A DNA stretch of 64,000 nt from Pirellulales bacterium (GTDB taxonomy: Bacteria > Planctomycetota > Planctomycetia > Pirellulales > UBA1268). How positions within the stretch are numbered: the stretch's first letter is position 1; every line of letters starts with the position of its first letter. Location of the stretch: the NCBI GenBank assembly GCA_018401745.1, contig JAGYJY010000022.1:62001-126000 (forward strand). Direction: 5' to 3'. A program made the position numbers and the translations under genes. The notes beneath the pieces are model-generated. The model searched no databases and was not told the origin of the DNA. It was given only the letters and a program-made list of their open reading frames with translations. This document shows positions 39,141-47,820 of this stretch, one piece after another.

Positions 39141-39166
39141 ACTTTTCGTCAATGACGAGAAGGAAC

Positions 39167-39278
39167 GGGACGGGTCCTCGGGCCGCGAAGCGGATACACA
39201 CGCAAGCGGGACGGGTCCTCGGGCCGCGAAGCGGCCTCGGCTTTGCCGAGGTGCCTTCGGCACCCGAAGACCCGTCCC
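39167..39278 (+). repeat. Family A repeat: one left half plus one full cloverleaf (39208-39278)
   Basis: A left-half unit starts at 39167 and a complete 71-bp element at 39208, again with the 41-bp step seen in the 28.5 kb array. The full copy has outer arms of 16 bases and hairpins CCGC-GAA-GCGG, CCTCGGC-TTT-GCCGAGG and TGCC-TTC-GGCA. A C-rich stretch and a GGCCGCAGGCCGCCGCTCCT-type hairpin follow at about 39305-39350. Confidence 0.85.
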
Positions 39279-39363
39279 GCTTGCGCGCGCCATCCAGCTG
39301 CGCGCCCCCCCCCCCGGCCGCAGGCCGCCGCTCCTGCGGCGGACAGGCCGTCCTCAAACCCGT

Positions 39364-39585
39364 AAGCGAGGGGTGAGCCCGGGCCGAATGAGCCGGCCTT
39401 GCAGTCGAGCGCAGCCCGGAGGGCGAAAGCGAGAATGCACGAGTGAGCGAAGCCAGGATGGCGAAGCGAACGCTCGGCGAATCGGCTTGGGCTCACCCCG
39501 AGCGCCCCGAACGCTCGGCTCATCGGCCTGGGCTCACCCCGAGCGCCCCGAACGCTCGGCGAATCGGCCTGGGCTCACCCGAGCG
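39364..39585 (+). repeat. Family B repeat, subtype 2, with three right ends
   Basis: Begins AAGCGAGGGGTGAGCCCGGG, like the 28784 element, but has a different interior (GCAGTCGAGCGCAGCCCGGA). The right end (GAACGCTCGG...GGGCTCACCCCGAGCG) is present three times in tandem with a period of about 43-44 bases. The same subtype occurs at 46103-46327 and 52863-53045, that is, at all three borders of the tandem gene duplication. The remaining bases to the ATG at 39740 hold an AGGAG ribosome site at 39726-39730. Confidence 0.8.
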
Positions 39586-39739
39586 GCGGCGCGGAGAGAG
39601 GCCGAGACCCGCCCAGACGGCAAGCTGCCGCGCGGAGTTTCCCGGCACGGCTGGCGCGGGTATCCTTGGCAGCCTTCGGGAGAGGAACAGTTTCGTTCAC
39701 GCATTTGATCCAGCCGCTGATATTTAGGAGAGCGTCACG

Positions 39740-41062
39740 ATGGCACAGCCTGCCTCGCATTCGTCAGCCAAGTCCGTCATTTCACGTCGCGACGCGATGG
39801 TCGCCGCCGGGGCAGCTGGGAGCGTGCTCGCCGGCATGACCGCCGTGCATGGCCAGAATCCTTCCGATGAGACGATCCGCGTGGGCCTGATCGGCTGCGG
39901 CGGACGCGGCACGGGTGCGCTGCAGCAGACGCTCTCGGTGCCCGGGAGCAACGTCAAGGTGACGGCGGTGGCCGATGCGTTTGAGCCCAATGCCAATGGG
40001 GCTCTGCGGGCCGTCGACAAGATGAAGGACGAGGGCAAGGTCGAGGTGCCGGATGACCGCAAGTTTATCGGCCTCGATGCCTATCAGAAGCTGATCGACC
40101 TGCCCGACATCGACCTGGTGATCCTGGCCACGCCTCCCGGCTTCCGGCCGTTTCATTTTGAGGCTGCGATCAAGGCGGGCAAGCACGTGTTTATGGAGAA
40201 GCCGGTCTGCGTCGACAGCTTTGGCGCGCGGCTTGTGCTTGAGGTGGCGAAGCTGGCTGACGAGAAGAACCGCAAGGTGGTCGTCGGCCTGCAGCGGCAC
40301 TACGAGGCGCGGTATCGCGAGACGATTGCACGGGTTCGCGAAGGGCTTGCCGGCGACATCATCGGTGGTCAGGTCTACTGGAATGGCAGCGGCATCTGGT
40401 ATCGCCAGCGGGGCGAAGACCAGAACGAGATGCAGTTTCAGGTCAACAACTGGTACCACTTCAACTGGCTTTGCGGAGACCATATCTGCGAGCAGCACGT
40501 CCACAACATCGATGTGGCCAACTGGTTCCTCGATGCGATCCCGGTCGCCGGGTATGGCGTGGGCGGCCGGCAGAACCGGGTGGCGGGGCAGCCGAGCGAG
40601 ATCTACGACCACCACGCGGTCAACTTCGAGTATCCAGGCGGAATCCGGATTGCCAGCCAGTGCCGGCAGTTTCCCGGTGGCGACAACCGGGTGGACGAGG
40701 AGTTTCAGGGCACCAAGGGCTTCGTGCGGATCGGGCACATCACCGACTTCGATGGCAAGACGCTGTGGAAGTTTGAGGGTGACAACCCGAACCCCTACCA
40801 GGTCGAGCACGACGAGCTGCATGCGGCCATCCGCAACGACACGCCGCTCAACAACGCCTACTATGGAGCGACGTCGAGCTTCTCGGCCGTGCTCGGTCGT
40901 ACGGCGACATACACCGGCAAGCGGCAGGAGTATCAGCGACTGCTCGAGATGGACTTCCGCACGATGCCGGAAGACCTCAGCTGGGAGTCGACCCCGCCGA
41001 CGCTGCCGGATGCTGATGGCAACTACACCCTGCCGATGCCGGCGAGCTACAAGATTGCCTGA
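39740..41062 (+). CDS. Tat-exported Gfo/Idh/MocA-family oxidoreductase, copy 1
   Basis: 440 residues. The N-terminus has a twin-arginine signal (SRRDAMVAAGAAGSVLAG). The Rossmann dinucleotide motif is IGCGGRG (about residues 49-56), and EKPVCVDS is the conserved Lys-Pro motif of the family, which oxidises or reduces sugars and related polyols with NAD(P). Planctomycetes carry many such exported members, mostly of unknown substrate. An AGGAG ribosome site lies at 39726-39730. The next gene, ald, begins 14 bases after its stop, so the six genes to 45880 probably form one operon. Differs from copy 2 at one residue (His/Gln in VRIGHITDF). Confidence 0.92.
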   Translation: MAQPASHSSAKSVISRRDAMVAAGAAGSVLAGMTAVHGQNPSDETIRVGLIGCGGRGTGALQQTLSVPGSNVKVTAVADAFEPNANGALRAVDKMKDEGKVEVPDDRKFIGLDAYQKLIDLPDIDLVILATPPGFRPFHFEAAIKAGKHVFMEKPVCVDSFGARLVLEVAKLADEKNRKVVVGLQRHYEARYRETIARVREGLAGDIIGGQVYWNGSGIWYRQRGEDQNEMQFQVNNWYHFNWLCGDHICEQHVHNIDVANWFLDAIPVAGYGVGGRQNRVAGQPSEIYDHHAVNFEYPGGIRIASQCRQFPGGDNRVDEEFQGTKGFVRIGHITDFDGKTLWKFEGDNPNPYQVEHDELHAAIRNDTPLNNAYYGATSSFSAVLGRTATYTGKRQEYQRLLEMDFRTMPEDLSWESTPPTLPDADGNYTLPMPASYKIA

Positions 41063-41076
41063 GTGAATCGGCTGCG

Positions 41077-42201
41077 ATGATCGTCGGAATCCCACAGGAA
41101 ACGAAGCGGGACGAGTATCGCGTGTCGATGCTGCCTGTCGGTGTCGAAGAGCTCGTCCGGTGTGGGCACCGTGTGCTTGTCGAGCAAGGGGCCGGTGCGG
41201 GCAGCGGGCTTCCTGACGATGCCTACCGGGCCTGCGGAGCTGAGATCATCGGGACGGCGGCCGAGGTGTTCGGTGCGGCCGACCTTGTCGTCAAAGTGAA
41301 GGAACCACAGCCGCCTGAGCTGTCGCTGATCCGCGACGGCCAGGCGGTGTTCACCTACTTTCACTTTGCTGCCAGCCGAGCACTGACCGAAGGCTTCCTG
41401 GCCACCGGGGCAACGGCCCTGGCCTATGAGACGCTCCGCGACCGCAACGGCCGGCTGCCCTTGCTGGTTCCGATGAGCGAGGTGGCCGGCAGGATGAGCA
41501 TCCAAGAGGGGGCGAAGTATCTCGAGAAGCCTCAGATGGGCCGCGGGATTCTGCTGGGGGGCGTGCCGGGGGTTCCGCCGGCGAATGTGCTCGTGCTTGG
41601 GGCGGGCACCGTCGGAGCCAACGCTGCGAAAGTGGCGGCTGGCTTCGGGGCCAACATCGCCCTGCTCGACACCAATCTCGAACGGCTGCGGTATCTCGAC
41701 GATGTGACTGCCCCCAATATCGACTGCCTCTTTTCCGACCGGCACACGATCCGCGAACGGCTCGGCTGGGCCGATCTTGTGGTGGGGAGCGTGCTGATTC
41801 CGGGTGCTCGGGCACCGCACCTCGTGGCCCGGGAGGATCTCCGCCTGATGAAGCCAGGGGCGGTGATCATCGACGTGGCCATCGACCAGGGCGGCTGCAT
41901 CGCCACCAGCCGGCCGACGAGCCATGCTGAGCCGACGTTCGTTATCGACGACGTCGTGCACTACTGCGTGACCAACATGCCGGGGGCTGTGGGCCGCACC
42001 AGCACGCATGCGCTGTGCAATGCCACGCTTCCGTACGTCATCCAGCTGGCTGAGCAGGGGGTTGAGGCAGCTGCCAGGGCCTCTGCTCCTCTCGCTTCGG
42101 CGGTCAACATTTTTCAGGGTCGGCTCATCAACGCTGCAGTGGCGTCTGCCTTTGGGATGACGAGTGAAACCCATCCCTTCCAGCAGGAGGCCACCTCGTG
42201 A
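41077..42201 (+). CDS. ald: Alanine dehydrogenase, copy 1
   Basis: 374 residues, the normal length. Catalyses reversible NAD-dependent deamination of L-alanine to pyruvate and ammonia. It starts MIVGIPQETKRDEYRVSMLP, and shows the substrate-binding VKVKEPQ, HFAASRALT, the nucleotide loop LGAGTVGANAAKVAAG and TNMPGAVGRTST, all family signatures. It follows the Gfo/Idh gene by 14 bases, and its stop overlaps the GTG start of mtnA (GTGA). Copy 2 has Glu for Ala in SRALTEG. Confidence 0.94.
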   Translation: MIVGIPQETKRDEYRVSMLPVGVEELVRCGHRVLVEQGAGAGSGLPDDAYRACGAEIIGTAAEVFGAADLVVKVKEPQPPELSLIRDGQAVFTYFHFAASRALTEGFLATGATALAYETLRDRNGRLPLLVPMSEVAGRMSIQEGAKYLEKPQMGRGILLGGVPGVPPANVLVLGAGTVGANAAKVAAGFGANIALLDTNLERLRYLDDVTAPNIDCLFSDRHTIRERLGWADLVVGSVLIPGARAPHLVAREDLRLMKPGAVIIDVAIDQGGCIATSRPTSHAEPTFVIDDVVHYCVTNMPGAVGRTSTHALCNATLPYVIQLAEQGVEAAARASAPLASAVNIFQGRLINAAVASAFGMTSETHPFQQEATS

Positions 42202-43304
42202 CAGGCTCAGATTCCAGTGGCGCGAGGCAGGCGAACGAGGGCCAGGTGCCCCAATCGGTGCGCTGGATCGGCGGCGAAGACGGTCACCTGGAGATCCTCG
42301 ACCAGACGCTGCTCCCAGGCAGACGAGAGCATGTTGTCTGTCGCGACGTGGCGACGGTGATCGAGGCGATCCGGATGCTGCGGGTTCGTGGGGCTCCAGC
42401 GATCGGGATTGCCGGGGCTTACGGTCTGGTGGTGGCCGCCGGTGAGGCGATGCGGGCAGGGCTTGCCCCGGAAGCGGCTCGCGGCCATGTGCTGGCCCAG
42501 GCCGAGGAGATCGCAACCGCGCGTCCCACGGCCGTCAATCTACGGTGGGCTGTGGAACGGTCGCTCGCAGTGCTCGCCACCCTGCCGTCGCAGTCGCTGC
42601 CGCAGCTGCTCGCCGGCGTGCTGCTCGCGGAGGCCCGAGGGATCCACGAGGAAGACCGGCGGCTCTGTGCGGCGATCGGCAGGCACGGAGCGGCGGTGCT
42701 TCCCGAAGGAGGCGTCCTCACCCACTGCAACACGGGGGCGCTCGCCACCGGCGGCGCCGGCACGGCGCTGGCCGTGATCACCACCGCCTGGGAGCAGGGA
42801 CGTCGGTTTGAGATCTTCGCCGATGAAACTCGCCCTCTGCTGCAGGGAGCCCGCCTGACAGCCTGGGAGCTCTGCGAACGAGGGATCCCTGTGACCGTGC
42901 TGGTCGATTCTGCAGCGGCGCACATGATGAAGAGCGGCCGCGTGTCGAGCGTGATCGTGGGGGCCGATCGGATCACCGCCGCTGGTGATGTGGCCAACAA
43001 GATCGGCACGTACGGCCTAGCGGTGCTGGCAGAAGCCCACCGGATTCCCTTCTTTGTGGCTGCGCCCTCGAGCACGTTTGACCTCTCGATCAGCTCTGGC
43101 GATGACATTCCGATCGAGGAGCGGGCTGCCGATGAAGTGAAGCGACCACAGGGGGTGCAGGCCGCCCCCGACGCCGCCGCCGCTGCCAATCCTGCCTTCG
43201 ACGTGACCCCAGCCCGGCTGGTGCGAGGCATTGTCACCGAGCACGGCGTGATTGCCCCCGTGACCCGGGAAACGATCGCCGAGATACTTTCCCGGCAAAC
43301 CTGA
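42198..43304 (+). CDS. mtnA: S-methyl-5-thioribose-1-phosphate isomerase, copy 1
   Basis: 368 residues starting at GTG 42198, overlapping the ald stop. Isomerises methylthioribose-1-phosphate to the ribulose form in methionine salvage; the same fold covers eIF2B-like proteins. RVRGAPAIGIAGAYG, THCNTGALATGG (catalytic Cys) and VGADRITAAGDVANKIGTY (catalytic Asp) are all present. About 15 residues longer at the N-terminus than many homologues. No other methionine-salvage gene is nearby, so its place in an operon with a carrier protein and ligase is unexplained. Copy 2 differs at two residues. Confidence 0.93.
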   Translation: MTGSDSSGARQANEGQVPQSVRWIGGEDGHLEILDQTLLPGRREHVVCRDVATVIEAIRMLRVRGAPAIGIAGAYGLVVAAGEAMRAGLAPEAARGHVLAQAEEIATARPTAVNLRWAVERSLAVLATLPSQSLPQLLAGVLLAEARGIHEEDRRLCAAIGRHGAAVLPEGGVLTHCNTGALATGGAGTALAVITTAWEQGRRFEIFADETRPLLQGARLTAWELCERGIPVTVLVDSAAAHMMKSGRVSSVIVGADRITAAGDVANKIGTYGLAVLAEAHRIPFFVAAPSSTFDLSISSGDDIPIEERAADEVKRPQGVQAAPDAAAAANPAFDVTPARLVRGIVTEHGVIAPVTRETIAEILSRQT

Positions 43305-43354
43305 CCGCGACACCAGTCATGGTTTGGGCTAGTATTTCTGAAGACTCAGCCGCC

Positions 43355-43675
43355 ATGCCTGCCTCCCTCCACGACACGATCGCCGCAGCCATTCGCTCCG
43401 TGCTGAGCGACACGGGAAGGTCTGCCCACGAGATCAGCCCATCGTCGCTGCTCGGTAGCGACCTCGGCCTCGATTCGCTCGACCTTGCCCAGACGATCGT
43501 GATGCTGGAGCGAACGCTCGGCGTCGATCCGTTTCGGGCCGCTCCTGCGAGCAGCGGCCAGCCGAGGCTGCGGACGTTTGCCGATCTCTGCCAGGTCTAT
43601 GAAAGCCTGCCTTCCGCCATCCCTCCAGTATCGTCACCCCACGCCCCTCCTCCCGATCCCCGCGATCACCCGTAA
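43355..43675 (+). CDS. Acyl carrier protein-like protein, copy 1
   Basis: 106 residues from the ATG at 43355; a GTG/ATG-type extension to 43319 is not conserved between the two copies and is unlikely. The centre GSDLGLDSLDLAQTIVMLE holds the phosphopantetheine attachment serine in the DSLD context, in the usual four-helix pattern, followed by an unusual Pro-rich tail of ~25 residues. It starts 50 bases after mtnA and precedes an AMP-dependent ligase, which may load it. The protein sequence is identical in copy 2. Confidence 0.88.
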   Translation: MPASLHDTIAAAIRSVLSDTGRSAHEISPSSLLGSDLGLDSLDLAQTIVMLERTLGVDPFRAAPASSGQPRLRTFADLCQVYESLPSAIPPVSSPHAPPPDPRDHP

Positions 43676-43719
43676 CCCTCCGGCTGCTGACGAGGGATGC
43701 GGAAACCACGAGAGTCACG

Positions 43720-45108
43720 ATGAACGTCGCACTCGCCCCTGCTGGATCTCCTCAATCTCCGTCCCTCTCCGACGCTGTGATCCGCGAGATTCACGACAGC
43801 TCCGTTGAAGATCGCCTGGCCACGGCCATTGCCGCCATCGCCAAGGCGGCTCCCGATCGCACAGCGATTGTGCATCGTGCGGGCACACCCCAGCAGACCG
43901 CCATCGACTACGGCACGCTGGCGGCCCGCGTGTTGGAGCTGGAACAACGGCTCGACGCGGCGCGGCCCATCGGAGTGGTGGCCCACGCAGAGCAGGTCGA
44001 ATCGCTGATCGTGATCACCGCCGCCTGCTCCCGGCAGCACGTGCCCTTGGCGATTCTCGCCAACGATGCTGCTGACTCTGGCCATGAACTCGAAGACTGG
44101 CTGCCGCTCGACGACTCTTTGGAGATTCCGGCCACCGCCGCCAGCTGCGTGCCCCGCGGCGAGTATGAGCCGGTGCCCCCCACGATCTGGGTTGCGACCA
44201 GCGGCACGAGCGGTCCTCCCAAAATCGTCGATCATTCCTGGGATTCGCTGCTTTCGGCCGCCCGCCTGGCCAATCAGTGGCATGCGCTCTCCTGGCTGCT
44301 CGTCTACGACGCGAAGCGGTGGGCGGGCATCCAGGTGTGGGTGCAGGCGGTGCTCACTGGTGGCTGCGTGGTCGTGCCGGAGAATCGGGATCCAGACGTG
44401 GTGGCCCGCAGCCTCGTGGAAAACCAGGTTTCGGTGCTGCCCGCCACCCCAACACTCGTCCGCAGGCTGGTGTCGTCGGCCGATCCAGCGGTGCTCAGCC
44501 AGTGCCGCCTGGAGCGGATCACCCTCGGCGGCGAGGCGGTCGATGGTCCCCTGCTCGCGCAGATTGCGGAGACGTTTCCCGCAGCCCGCGTGTCGCATGT
44601 CTACGCCACCACAGAGCTGGGCGAAGTCTTTCGCGTGCGGGACGGCCTGCCGGGCTTTCCTGCTCGCTGGCTGAACAGGCAGCTGCCTGGAGGGGCTCGG
44701 ATTTCCACGCGTCGTGACGGGGAACTGCTCGTCCAGCTTTCCCGCGACACCGCTGAAGTGGCCACCGGCGATCTCGTGGAGCAGCGGGGAGACCGCTTCG
44801 AGTTTGTCGGTCGACGGAGCGATGTGATCGTGGTGGGAGGCGCGAAGGTCTATCCCAAGCGTATTGAAGAACTGGTGCGGCAGGTGCCGGGTGTGGTCGA
44901 GGCACGGGTGCACGGTGTGGCCAGCCCGATCACCGGCGAGCTGGTCGCCCTGGACCTGGTTGCGGCCGACGGTTTAGACGCCGAAGGCGTGCGCAGCGCG
45001 GTCCTTGAACGGTGCCGCAGCGAGCTCGAGGCTCATGCGGTGCCGCGGGTGGTGGACATGGTCGCGCAGATTGCGACCACGCCGGCTGGTAAGGTGCCTC
45101 GTCGGTGA
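43720..45108 (+). CDS. AMP-dependent acyl/aryl ligase, copy 1
   Basis: 462 residues, short for the ANL superfamily (usually 500-600). Activates a carboxylate as an acyl-adenylate and transfers it, here plausibly to the carrier protein encoded just upstream. Visible are the P-loop WVATSGTSGPPK, VYATTELGE, TGDLVEQRGDRFEFVGR, SDVIVVGGAKVYPKRIEE (hinge) and the C-terminal catalytic lysine in TPAGKVPRR. The N-terminal region is reduced. The substrate cannot be read from the sequence. Copy 2 differs at one residue, and about 1.35 kb of this region shows no nucleotide difference between copies. Confidence 0.9.
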   Translation: MNVALAPAGSPQSPSLSDAVIREIHDSSVEDRLATAIAAIAKAAPDRTAIVHRAGTPQQTAIDYGTLAARVLELEQRLDAARPIGVVAHAEQVESLIVITAACSRQHVPLAILANDAADSGHELEDWLPLDDSLEIPATAASCVPRGEYEPVPPTIWVATSGTSGPPKIVDHSWDSLLSAARLANQWHALSWLLVYDAKRWAGIQVWVQAVLTGGCVVVPENRDPDVVARSLVENQVSVLPATPTLVRRLVSSADPAVLSQCRLERITLGGEAVDGPLLAQIAETFPAARVSHVYATTELGEVFRVRDGLPGFPARWLNRQLPGGARISTRRDGELLVQLSRDTAEVATGDLVEQRGDRFEFVGRRSDVIVVGGAKVYPKRIEELVRQVPGVVEARVHGVASPITGELVALDLVAADGLDAEGVRSAVLERCRSELEAHAVPRVVDMVAQIATTPAGKVPRR

Positions 45109-45154
45109 TCGTTGATGTGCACCGACTGCCTCCTTCCCGACGACAGATCGATCG

Positions 45155-45880
45155 ATGCCCACGACTCTGGTTTCTGGCGGTTCCCGCGGCCTTGGCTTGG
45201 CCACCGTGGAGCGGCTGCTCGCTCGCGGAGATCAGGTTGCCACCTTCTCCCGCTCGGGCTCCGCAGCCCTAAGTGCCCTCGCTGAGCAGCATGCGGTCAG
45301 CCTGCACACGGCCTGCCTCGACGCCCGGGAGCCTGAGGAGATCCGTCAGTTTGTTGCCACTGCCCGGGAGCGGTTCGGCGGCATCACGCACTGTATCGCC
45401 AACGCCGCCATCGCCCACGAAGGCGTGCTCGCCACGATGCGAGATGATCAGATCGACTCGATGCTCGCAGTGAACCTGACCGGCAGCATCGTGCTTGTCC
45501 GCGAAGCGGTCCGGCAGATGCTCTTTGCCGATGCCGCCGAGTCGCCGTCAGTCGTGGTCGTGTCGTCGGTGGTGGCCCGCACTGGGTCGCAGGGGCTCTC
45601 GGTGTATGCCGCCACCAAGGCTGGCCTCGAGGGCTTCGCCGTGAGCCTGGCGAGAGAGCTTGGGCCGCGGGGTATTCGTGTCAACGCCGTCGCCCCTGGC
45701 TTCCTTGAGACCGACCTCTCGCAGACCCTCTCCGACGACAACCGCAGCCGTATCGTCCGCCGCACAGCGATGGGTAGGCTCGGCACGCCCGCCGACGTGG
45801 TCGCCGCCATCGACTACCTCACCAGCCCCCGCGCGGCGTTTATCACCGGCCAGACAATCGCCATCGACGGCGGCGCCTAG
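45155..45880 (+). CDS. fabG: Short-chain dehydrogenase, 3-oxoacyl-[ACP] reductase type, copy 1
   Basis: 241 residues, typical of FabG, which reduces 3-oxoacyl groups on a carrier protein with NADPH. It has the cofactor motif SGGSRGLGLATVE, NAAIAHEG (NNAG region), the serine SSVVAR, and the active-site YAATKAG followed by RELGPRGIRVNAVAPGFLETD. As the last gene of the operon after a carrier protein and ligase it may act on the tethered product, though no ketosynthase is present. Copy 2 differs at four residues, all in the first 75. Symbol is by family; the substrate may not be a fatty acyl chain. Confidence 0.88.
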   Translation: MPTTLVSGGSRGLGLATVERLLARGDQVATFSRSGSAALSALAEQHAVSLHTACLDAREPEEIRQFVATARERFGGITHCIANAAIAHEGVLATMRDDQIDSMLAVNLTGSIVLVREAVRQMLFADAAESPSVVVVSSVVARTGSQGLSVYAATKAGLEGFAVSLARELGPRGIRVNAVAPGFLETDLSQTLSDDNRSRIVRRTAMGRLGTPADVVAAIDYLTSPRAAFITGQTIAIDGGA

Positions 45881-45917
45881 CTGTCCGAGTCTCCACTTCA
45901 TTGACAGAGAAGGGAAC

Positions 45918-45988
45918 GGGACGGGTCCTCGGGCCGCGAAGCGGCCTCGGCTTTGCCGAGGTGCCTCCGGCACCCGAAGACCCGTCGC
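45918..45988 (+). repeat. Family A cloverleaf repeat, full copy
   Basis: 71 bases, 38 after the reductase stop, with the same order of 16-bp arms and three hairpins as at 39208. The right arm ends GTCGC instead of GTCCC, giving one extra mismatch. It marks the border between the two copies of the duplicated block. Confidence 0.85.
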
Positions 45989-46102
45989 GCGTGTCCAGCC
46001 GCCCACCGCACCGCGCCCCGCCGCCACCCTGCTCGGCCCTCGCCGCCACCCCCGGCCGCAGGCCGACGCCGAAGGCGGCGGACAGGCCGTCCTTAAACCC
46101 GT

Positions 46103-46327
46103 AAGCGAGGGGTGAGCCCGGGCCGAATGAGCCGGCCTTGCAGTCGAGCGCAGCCCGGAGGGCGAAAGCGAGAATGCACGAGTGAGCGAAGCCAGGATGG
46201 CGAAGCGAACGCTCGGCGAATCGGCTTGGGCTCACCCCGAGCGCCCCCGAACGCTCGGCTCATCGGCCTGGGCTCACCCCGAGCGCCCCCGAACGCTCGG
46301 CGAATCGGCCTGGGCTCACCCCGAGCG
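46103..46327 (+). repeat. Family B repeat, subtype 2, with three right ends
   Basis: Close copy of 39364-39585, differing by a few single-base insertions in C-runs (five bases in total by the offset change from 6,739 to 6,744). Between the A element and this one is a GC-rich stretch with a GGCCGCAGGCCGACGCCGAA-type hairpin. The 150 bases after it to the next ATG match the leader of copy 1. Confidence 0.8.
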
Positions 46328-46483
46328 GCGGCGCGCGGAGAGAGGCCGAGACCCGCCCAGACGGCAAGCTGCCGCGCGGAGTTTCCTGGCACGGCTGGCG
46401 CGGGTATCCTTGGCAACCTTCGGGAGAGGAACAGTTTCGTTCACGCATTTGATCCAGCCGCTGGTATTTAGGAGAGCGTCACG

Positions 46484-47806
46484 ATGGCACAGCCTGCCTC
46501 GCATTCGTCAGCCAAGTCCGTCATTTCACGTCGCGACGCAATGGTCGCCGCCGGGGCAGCAGGGAGCGTGCTCGCCGGCATGACCGCCGTGCATGGCCAG
46601 AATCCTTCCGATGAGACGATCCGCGTGGGCCTGATCGGCTGCGGTGGACGCGGCACGGGTGCGCTGCAGCAGACGCTCTCGGTGCCCGGGAGCAACGTCA
46701 AGGTGACGGCGGTGGCCGATGCGTTTGAGCCCAATGCCAATGGGGCTCTGCGGGCCGTCGACAAGATGAAAGATGAGGGCAAGGTCGAGGTGCCGGATGA
46801 CCGCAAGTTTATCGGCCTCGATGCCTATCAGAAGCTGATCGACCTGCCCGACATCGACCTGGTGATCCTGGCCACGCCTCCCGGCTTCCGGCCGTTTCAT
46901 TTTGAGGCTGCGATCAAGGCGGGCAAGCACGTGTTTATGGAGAAGCCGGTCTGCGTCGACAGTTTTGGCGCGCGGCTTGTGCTTGAGGTGGCGAAGCTGG
47001 CTGACGAGAAGAACCGCAAGGTGGTCGTCGGCCTGCAGCGGCATTATGAGGCGCGGTATCGCGAGACGATTGCACGGGTTCGCGAAGGGCTTGCCGGCGA
47101 CATCATCGGTGGTCAGGTCTACTGGAATGGCAGCGGCATCTGGTATCGCCAGCGGGGCGAAGACCAGAACGAGATGCAGTTTCAGGTCAACAACTGGTAC
47201 CACTTCAACTGGCTCTGCGGAGACCATATCTGCGAGCAGCACGTCCACAACATCGACGTGGCCAACTGGTTCCTCGATGCGATTCCGGTCGCTGGGTATG
47301 GCGTGGGCGGCCGGCAGAACCGGGTGGCAGGGCAGCCGAGCGAGATCTACGACCACCACGCGGTCAACTTCGAGTATCCAGGTGGGATCCGGATTGCCAG
47401 CCAGTGCCGGCAGTTTCCCGGTGGCGACAACCGGGTGGACGAGGAGTTTCAGGGCACGAAGGGCTTCGTGCGGATTGGGCAGATCACCGACTTCGATGGC
47501 AAGACGCTGTGGAAGTTTGAGGGTGACAACCCGAACCCCTACCAGGTCGAGCACGACGAACTGCATGCGGCCATTCGCAACGACACGCCGCTCAACAACG
47601 CCTACTACGGAGCGACGTCGAGCTTCTCGGCCGTGCTCGGTCGTACGGCGACATACACCGGCAAGCGGCAGGAGTATCAGCGACTGCTTGAGATGGACTT
47701 CCGCACGATGCCGGAAGACCTCAGCTGGGAGTCGACCCCGCCGACGCTGCCGGATGCTGATGGCAACTACACCCTGCCGATGCCGGCGAGCTACAAGATT
47801 GCCTGA
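46484..47806 (+). CDS. Tat-exported Gfo/Idh/MocA-family oxidoreductase, copy 2
   Basis: 440 residues, duplicate of 39740-41062 with one residue changed (Gln in VRIGQITDF). Twin-arginine signal, IGCGGRG nucleotide motif and EKPVCVDS are all kept, as is the AGGAG ribosome site. The nucleotide differences are mostly silent third-position changes, indicating that both copies have been under selection since duplication. Confidence 0.92.
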   Translation: MAQPASHSSAKSVISRRDAMVAAGAAGSVLAGMTAVHGQNPSDETIRVGLIGCGGRGTGALQQTLSVPGSNVKVTAVADAFEPNANGALRAVDKMKDEGKVEVPDDRKFIGLDAYQKLIDLPDIDLVILATPPGFRPFHFEAAIKAGKHVFMEKPVCVDSFGARLVLEVAKLADEKNRKVVVGLQRHYEARYRETIARVREGLAGDIIGGQVYWNGSGIWYRQRGEDQNEMQFQVNNWYHFNWLCGDHICEQHVHNIDVANWFLDAIPVAGYGVGGRQNRVAGQPSEIYDHHAVNFEYPGGIRIASQCRQFPGGDNRVDEEFQGTKGFVRIGQITDFDGKTLWKFEGDNPNPYQVEHDELHAAIRNDTPLNNAYYGATSSFSAVLGRTATYTGKRQEYQRLLEMDFRTMPEDLSWESTPPTLPDADGNYTLPMPASYKIA

Positions 47807-47820
47807 GTGAATCGGCTGCG

